A stretch of DNA of 55,323 nucleotides from Bombella pollinis (GTDB lineage: Bacteria > Pseudomonadota > Alphaproteobacteria > Acetobacterales > Acetobacteraceae): positions 1 through 55,323 of the forward strand of contig NZ_JANIDX010000009.1 of assembly GCF_026385485.1 (NCBI RefSeq), written 5' to 3'. Both the position numbers and the translations under genes were made by a program. This document shows, piece by piece, positions 50,652 to 55,323 of the stretch (within the stretch, counting starts at the first letter, position 1; every line of letters starts with the position of its first letter). A model generated the notes under the pieces. The model had not been told where the DNA came from. It saw nothing but the letters and a program-made list of their open reading frames with translations, and made no database searches.

Positions 50652-51548
50652 ATGTGGCAAGCCTTTATCGTGAAAAAAATTCAAAAAACTCCCTGTGCGC
50701 TTCCACTCCGCTCCTCCCACGCTGTTGGGGTACAGCTGCCACCCTGCAAAAGCCGGACGCCCTTCTTATTATCATCCCCTCATTCTGGGCAAAATTATCC
50801 GCCTGAGTTCCTAAAAACGACTATTCTCTCCTTAAATGAACTAGAGCGCATGGAGGATCGTTTCATTCATGAGCTTTTACAGGATCTTCCCGCCCATGGC
50901 CTCAGCCTCATTCAGGCTCTCTTTCCACGAAGTTTTTGCGATGTAAACCGAGATTGGCGGGAGCTTGATGCCAGCATGTTCTCCCCTCCACTTGTTGAGC
51001 AAGACCTCATCTATAGTGCAAAAGTGCGTGCAGGTTATGGCGTCATACCGCGTTGCCTTGCGCCGGGGAAAAGTATTTACCGTTATTGCTTACCCGTCGA
51101 GGAAGCCAGAGCACGCCTTACCCATTATTGGCAGCCTTATCATCATGCCCTCCATACAACGCTGAACTCGCTCACCGAGCAATTTGGTACGGCTATTTTA
51201 TTGGATATTCACTCCATGCCGCCACTTGCTCAAACACGGCCGTGCGACATTGTACTCGGCAATAAACACGGTACAACATGCTCTCATGAACTCATCAGCA
51301 TGGCCGAAGATTTATTCACCGCTAAAGGGTACCACGTCCAACGCAATGTACCCTATCCGGGCGGTTATATAACAAGCCGGTATGGCGTAATAGAGGAAAA
51401 TAAACAAAGCCTACAGATTGAAATCAACCGCGCTTGTTATGTAAACTTAGGAACACTAAAGCCTAATCGTCACTTTGAGACTATGCAAAAGGACTTAACA
51501 GAGATTCTATCAACAATGGCACACTCTTTCCCCACCACTAAAGGATAA
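50652..51548 (+). CDS. N-formylglutamate amidohydrolase family protein
   Basis: An FGase-type hydrolase of about 298 residues. Metal-site motifs are SSPHSGQNYPPEF, RMEDRFIHELL and ILLDIHSMPPL, with the C-terminal Glu-rich IEINRACY. Known members release formate from N-formylglutamate in histidine breakdown; no hut genes are near, so the true substrate is uncertain. The longest frame begins inside tRNA-Val, so I prefer ATG 50652, though its ribosome-binding site is weak; GTG 50670 is also possible. Confidence 0.83.
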   Translation: MWQAFIVKKIQKTPCALPLRSSHAVGVQLPPCKSRTPFLLSSPHSGQNYPPEFLKTTILSLNELERMEDRFIHELLQDLPAHGLSLIQALFPRSFCDVNRDWRELDASMFSPPLVEQDLIYSAKVRAGYGVIPRCLAPGKSIYRYCLPVEEARARLTHYWQPYHHALHTTLNSLTEQFGTAILLDIHSMPPLAQTRPCDIVLGNKHGTTCSHELISMAEDLFTAKGYHVQRNVPYPGGYITSRYGVIEENKQSLQIEINRACYVNLGTLKPNRHFETMQKDLTEILSTMAHSFPTTKG

Positions 51549-51568
51549 GGAAAGAGCAGCAACGCATC

Positions 51569-51922
51569 TTACTTCTCTAACAGGAAAGCAACACCTGCAA
51601 GTTTGTTTGTTTTCGCAACCTGCGCCACAACGACCCCTGCTTTATTACGCACAGTCCCGTTATCATCGACAGAACCAACAGCACTGCCCTGATTGTTATA
51701 AACAACGCCGCCGCGATCAATCTCGCCAATAATCTTGCCCGTCTTATTATCCAACACTGCCCCTGCTGGGCTTACAGAGCCAGAAAACTGCGTTGTGATT
51801 TGCTTCACGCCGGTCGCAGGTGCCTCAGACTGAGCGGCTGCTACACCTAAAGATGTTGCACAAAGCCCCAGCACCATACCCAATAATAAGCATGTCCGCT
51901 TTAGCATAGACGATACCGACAT
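51569..51922 (-). CDS. Small exported beta-repeat protein
   Basis: A 117-residue protein with a signal peptide (cut near VAAAQ). The mature part holds three or four short glycine turns of the type G-x-V-x-D-x-x-G-x-x-x-G-x-V (AVLDNKTGKIIGEIDRGG, VVYNNQGSAVGSVDDNG, TVRNKAGVVVAQV). This beta-flanking repeat occurs in small periplasmic proteins of unknown role in Acetobacteraceae. No catalytic residues. Confidence 0.72.
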   Translation of the reverse strand: MSVSSMLKRTCLLLGMVLGLCATSLGVAAAQSEAPATGVKQITTQFSGSVSPAGAVLDNKTGKIIGEIDRGGVVYNNQGSAVGSVDDNGTVRNKAGVVVAQVAKTNKLAGVAFLLEK

Positions 51923-52019
51923 TTTTAACCTCTTTCTCTATCAAACAATTCCACAAGCTTATCACATTGAGGGACAGGGGCCATCCATATTATAGCCCCA
52001 CTCCAACCCTTGCAGACTG

Positions 52020-52400
52020 TTACAGGTCGTACCGTCCGCAAAGCTTATTGCCATCTGGATCCCGCAGATAAGCAAAAAAATACTCCGCATCGCCGACTTT
52101 ACGTATCCCCGGCGGGTTCTCTATATCCAAGCCGCCATGCTCAATGCCCGCTTTGTGCCATGCTTTCACCTCATCTTCGCTTCCAAGAGCAAATCCCAAC
52201 GTGAAACCATTCGCCACCGAGGCAGGATTACCATCTATTGGCTTACCAATCATGAACATCTGACCGTCTTTTTCGTAAAGCAACTTACCGGGCATTGCCT
52301 CCCCTAAGGCTTTCCCACCCATAACGGAGAATAACGCATCATAAAACTTCTTAGCGCGGGTAAGGTCGTTCGTACCCAACACAACATGTGTATATAACAT
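52020..52400 (-). CDS. VOC (glyoxalase/bleomycin resistance) family protein
   Basis: A 126-residue single VOC-fold protein, starting MLYTHVVLGTNDLTRAKKFY and ending FFAYLRDPDGNKLCGRYDL. Metal-site residues resemble YCII-like and dioxygenase-related VOC members. Substrate unknown. GAGGAG supports ATG 52400; the frame is open upstream. It is unrelated in position to the broken VOC gene at 43.8 kb. Confidence 0.85.
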   Translation of the reverse strand: MLYTHVVLGTNDLTRAKKFYDALFSVMGGKALGEAMPGKLLYEKDGQMFMIGKPIDGNPASVANGFTLGFALGSEDEVKAWHKAGIEHGGLDIENPPGIRKVGDAEYFFAYLRDPDGNKLCGRYDL

Positions 52401-52443
52401 AGCAAGCTCTCCTCGCCTGAAGATATTCATCTTGCTAGGATAT

Positions 52444-52480
52444 GGGCACGCATACATTACTTTCAATAAGATGCGTGCCC
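52444..52480. repeat. 10-bp perfect hairpin downstream of manC
   Basis: GGGCACGCAT and ATGCGTGCCC pair around a 17-base loop between manC and the VOC gene. No T tract on the manC side, so it is a weak terminator candidate. Confidence 0.5.
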
Positions 52481-52506
52481 TTTAAAATCTAACTTTTCCG
52501 TAAGGG

Positions 52507-53919
52507 CTAGCGTTTATAAACATCCTCTAGCCGCACAATATCATCTTCCCCCAAATACGGACCAGATTGCACCTCTATCAAAGTAATTGGGATACGGCCG
52601 GGATTCTCCAACCGATGAACAGCCCCTAATGGCAAATAAACGCTCTCATTTTCTTTAACCGTAAGGACTTCATCATCACGCGTTACAAGGGCCGTACCAG
52701 CGACAACGACCCAATGCTCTGCACGATGAAAATGCTTCTGTAGCGATAACTTCTCCCCCGGGCTTACGTGAATACGCTTCACTTGGAAACGATCACCCTG
52801 AATCAAGCTCTCATAGAAGCCCCAAGGCCGATACATCCTTACATGCTTCTCAGCCTCCGCGCGCCCTTCTTCCCGAAGGCGCGAAACCATATGCTTAATA
52901 TCTTGCGCACGGTCACGATGCGATACCATAACAGCATCTTTGGTTACGATAATGATAAGGTCATCCACGCCTGTTACGGTCGCAACGACACTATCAGAAT
53001 GTACATAGCAATTCTTGGCTCTGTCTAAAAAAACATTGCCTCGCGTTGCATTACCGTCACTATCTTTGGGTGTTAACTCCCAAACGGCATCCCAGCTCCC
53101 AACATCCATCCAGCCGAAACGAGCAGGCACTACAGCAGCGCGCTGCGTCTTCTCTGCCACAGCATAATCCACCGAGATGGACGGAGCTTGTGCGAAACTT
53201 TCTGCCTCTAACTGAAGGAACCCTAAATCTGTCTGAACATTCTCAACCGAACGCTCAACCGCATTGTAAATCTCTGGAGCAAGAGCTTTTAACTCAGACA
53301 AAAACACCTTGGCTCGTGCCATAAACATGCCGGAGTTCCAAAGATATTTCCCCGCTGCTAAGAGACGTTTTGCCTCCTCCTCATTTGGCTTTTCGAGGAA
53401 GCGCGTAATATGGAACGCATTTTTCGTACCGTCTAACGCCTTGCCTTGCTCAATATACCCATAGCCTGTCTCAGCTTTTGTGGGTGTCATGCCAAATGTC
53501 GCGATATAACCTTTCTCGGCAGCTTCTCGCGCTTGAGAGACCGCCTCTCGCAGAGCGGGAATATCTGTAATCGCGGCATCGGCTGGCATAAACCATAAAA
53601 TAGCCTCATCATCGCTTTTGGCTTGCCAAAACGCCGCTGCGGCCATCGCCGCAGTAGAATTACGCGCGACTGGCTCCAACACAATCCGCGCATCCTCTAT
53701 CCCAACCTGCCGCAGCTGCTCAGCCATGACAAAACGATGATCACAATTACCCACAATAATAGGAGCTGCCTGCAATCCTAGCAACTTCGTCCGCTGCACA
53801 GTCTCTTGAAATGGCGTCTCCTGCCCCAAAAGCGTACAAAACTGTTTGGGATAACTCTTACGCGAGACCGGCCATAACCGCGTACCAGAACCCCCAGATA
53901 ATACTACAGGAACAATCAT
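52507..53919 (-). CDS. manC: Mannose-1-phosphate guanylyltransferase / mannose-6-phosphate isomerase
   Basis: A bifunctional type II enzyme of 470 residues. The N-terminal nucleotidyltransferase has VLSGGSGTRLWPVSRKSYPK and FLEKPNEEEA; the C-terminal cupin isomerase has QKHFHRAEHWVVVAGTA with its metal His residues. It makes GDP-mannose, the donor for mannose and derived sugars in exopolysaccharide and lipopolysaccharide. AAGGAACG precedes ATG 53919. It is a plausible supplier for the glycosyltransferase at 33.4 kb. Confidence 0.95.
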   Translation of the reverse strand: MIVPVVLSGGSGTRLWPVSRKSYPKQFCTLLGQETPFQETVQRTKLLGLQAAPIIVGNCDHRFVMAEQLRQVGIEDARIVLEPVARNSTAAMAAAAFWQAKSDDEAILWFMPADAAITDIPALREAVSQAREAAEKGYIATFGMTPTKAETGYGYIEQGKALDGTKNAFHITRFLEKPNEEEAKRLLAAGKYLWNSGMFMARAKVFLSELKALAPEIYNAVERSVENVQTDLGFLQLEAESFAQAPSISVDYAVAEKTQRAAVVPARFGWMDVGSWDAVWELTPKDSDGNATRGNVFLDRAKNCYVHSDSVVATVTGVDDLIIIVTKDAVMVSHRDRAQDIKHMVSRLREEGRAEAEKHVRMYRPWGFYESLIQGDRFQVKRIHVSPGEKLSLQKHFHRAEHWVVVAGTALVTRDDEVLTVKENESVYLPLGAVHRLENPGRIPITLIEVQSGPYLGEDDIVRLEDVYKR

Positions 53920-54129
53920 GTTACGTTCCTTCACCAATAGGACGAATGCTACTCCACATACATGGCTGTCCCCTTCTACTATTCCTCTCTAAAAGTCAAC
54001 TCCTAACGGGCAAAACAGACCACTAAACCATAAAATTAAAATTACTTTTTTATCCATATTTTCTTACTTTACTGTACAAATAATTCTATTATTCCTTTAA
54101 TAAAAATATGAAATACAGGATCGTATATC

Positions 54130-54984
54130 ATGAAGAAATGGCTAGGCTGCACTAGCTTACTCTTGTTTTTTTCATACTTCAATAATATAGCATCCGCACA
54201 AGAACAGAAGAATGAGGTTGCACTATGTGCTAGGTTAAATCAAGCTAATATTCTCTCTACTGCCGCCTGTTCCGACCCAGCACTTAGGGTTACTGCCTTC
54301 CATTACGCACAAACATACTATGCCCTTAAAGGGCAAAATACACCGGTCGAGAATCAGCTTTTAGAGAAGCAACTAACCGAGAATAATGCTGCTCTACAAC
54401 ATGAATGTGCCCTACCACCGACCGGCCCGACAACGACCCCACCCACTGAAGTAGAAAAAACCTGCTTTATTAAAACACGGCAAGAGCAAATTTGCCGTAT
54501 TATCACGTATAGTTTAGGCGGCGGAGGCGACATTATCGGCCTTTGTATGGGTGGTATGAGTTGCGGCAATAGCGGCGAGCCCAGCATGGGCTTTGTCATT
54601 TGGGCCAGCTCCTACACTGGCACCCCTCCAAATGGGCAAGAAAAATCAATACCCATCATCTCCGCCCAAAATGGTATGGTTGGCTACCCCAAATATAACG
54701 AGGCCGGAACAACCATCACAACACTCCTCCGCCCAGACATCGCCTTCTGGCAACCTCTTATATTAGAGAGCAAATACGCTCCTGCAAACTGGCTTCCCCC
54801 AGAAAATAAGCCAAGTAGCCTCACCAACCAAAGTCACCAGCTTATCAGCAAAGCCCCTTGGGATGGCCTGTGGCTACCCATCGCCATCCAACATGAAGTC
54901 TCAACAGAAATAGCGGAAGGCAAATGGCACACAACCATAGATTGCATCCGCACCAATCTCGGCCAAAAACCATCTCATAAATAA
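54130..54984 (+). CDS. Exported Cys-rich protein of unknown function
   Basis: A 284-residue protein with a signal peptide (cleavage near IASAQ). The mature chain has eight cysteines, an even number that fits disulfides. An N-terminal stretch NILSTAACSDPALRVTAFHY recalls the Cys-x-Asp-Pro-Ala-Leu motif of LprI-like lysozyme inhibitors. A Gly/Met-rich section (SLGGGGDIIGLCMGGMSCG) follows a Thr/Pro linker. I know no function. It is the only gene on its strand here, downstream of manC in divergent orientation. Confidence 0.65.
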   Translation: MKKWLGCTSLLLFFSYFNNIASAQEQKNEVALCARLNQANILSTAACSDPALRVTAFHYAQTYYALKGQNTPVENQLLEKQLTENNAALQHECALPPTGPTTTPPTEVEKTCFIKTRQEQICRIITYSLGGGGDIIGLCMGGMSCGNSGEPSMGFVIWASSYTGTPPNGQEKSIPIISAQNGMVGYPKYNEAGTTITTLLRPDIAFWQPLILESKYAPANWLPPENKPSSLTNQSHQLISKAPWDGLWLPIAIQHEVSTEIAEGKWHTTIDCIRTNLGQKPSHK

Positions 54985-55013
54985 GAGGTAACCTTAGCAA
55001 CCAAATGCTTAAC

Positions 55014-55323
55014 TCACCACGCTAGCTGTCCCACATCAGCGTCCACTTCCATATTTCTACTATCACAAACAGCCCACTGAGGGCCCATGCCATAATATGT
55101 TTCTACGTTAATCGCCCGTGCGTGATGAAGAACATCTCCCCACTCATACCCCATATTATCCAACAATCCCCCCATGATAATAGCACAGGGGCCATACCGC
55201 CCCTTTTGCGACAACACTAAATCCGCTGCATTCTCCGCCCATCCCCTCAAAACACCAGCCTTCACAAGCTTCTTAATCGTCCCTTTCCGGTCCTCCCGAA
55301 AAGCCTTCTGCAACCGCTCAATC
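55014..55323 (-). CDS. Partial unknown protein, N-terminus beyond window
   Basis: The minus frame is open past the window edge (about 102 codons visible). The visible C-terminal part has a basic Lys/Arg-rich start and then RYGPCAIIMGGLLDNMGYEWGD, read in short pieces, and ends VDADVGQLAW. No family recognised. A TTG-started version lying wholly inside the window is less likely than continuation beyond it. Confidence 0.5.
   Translation of the reverse strand, partial: IERLQKAFREDRKGTIKKLVKAGVLRGWAENAADLVLSQKGRYGPCAIIMGGLLDNMGYEWGDVLHHARAINVETYYGMGPQWAVCDSRNMEVDADVGQLAW

Overview
The window looks like a chromosomal stretch from an acetic acid bacterium (Alphaproteobacteria, Acetobacteraceae). 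The support is the alphaproteobacterial gene content (nrdR-nusB-thiL, a TrcR/DUF1013 protein, DUF3126, gatCAB, pdxA-pdxJ), a zinc-free L31, a CydDC exporter, and a Tat-exported glucose-fructose oxidoreductase with a polyol-type MFS carrier. Base composition is near balanced by eye, lower than in many Acetobacter and closer to sugar-adapted genera such as Saccharibacter, Bombella, Neokomagataea or Swingsia. The genus is inference. Genes are densely packed and often overlap by 4 bases.

Layout. 1-6.6 kb: a partial exported Sel1-repeat protein, a class A acid phosphatase, glucokinase, an SDR, a GNAT-like protein, then thiL-nusB-nrdR (read right to left). 6.6-16.3 kb: a PCu(A)C-like periplasmic protein, recQ with an OmpA-like lipoprotein, cydDC, uup, a small membrane protein and a Gfo/Idh/MocA oxidoreductase. 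16.4-24.1 kb: secDF, mscL with a coupled exported protein, rpmE, trcR-purE-purK, and a tandem pair of radC-like genes. 24.1-31.9 kb: uvrD-prmA-pepP, DUF3126, a lipoprotein, pdxJ and pdxA. 31.9-38.6 kb: an M20 dipeptidase and a giant glycosyltransferase that seem to head the pdxAJ transcription unit, then lapA-pyrF-trpF and tRNA-Ser(GGA). 38.7-43.1 kb: nitroreductase, bfr and bfd (both with Fur-like sites), an RbtT/DalT-type transporter and gpmA. 43.1-44.9 kb: an AT-rich islet ending at tRNA-Ser(GCT), with an orphan three-helix membrane protein, a frameshifted VOC gene and repeats resembling integrase arm sites. 45-55.3 kb: gatCAB, ruvX, gfo, tRNA-Val(GAC), an N-formylglutamate amidohydrolase, small exported and VOC proteins, manC, an exported Cys-rich protein and a partial unknown gene.

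How the genes fit together. Glucokinase, phosphoglycerate mutase, periplasmic glucose-fructose oxidoreductase and a polyol-type carrier suit life on concentrated sugars, and MscL suits osmotic shocks. ManC (GDP-mannose) and the large glycosyltransferase point to surface polysaccharide. Bfr, Bfd and the palindromes near them form a small iron-storage module. Most of the rest is housekeeping. I saw no CRISPR array, intact insertion sequence, prophage or obvious defence island. The parts least explained by known biology are the radC pair, the tRNA-Ser islet, the repeat-bearing glycosyltransferase and a few exported orphans.
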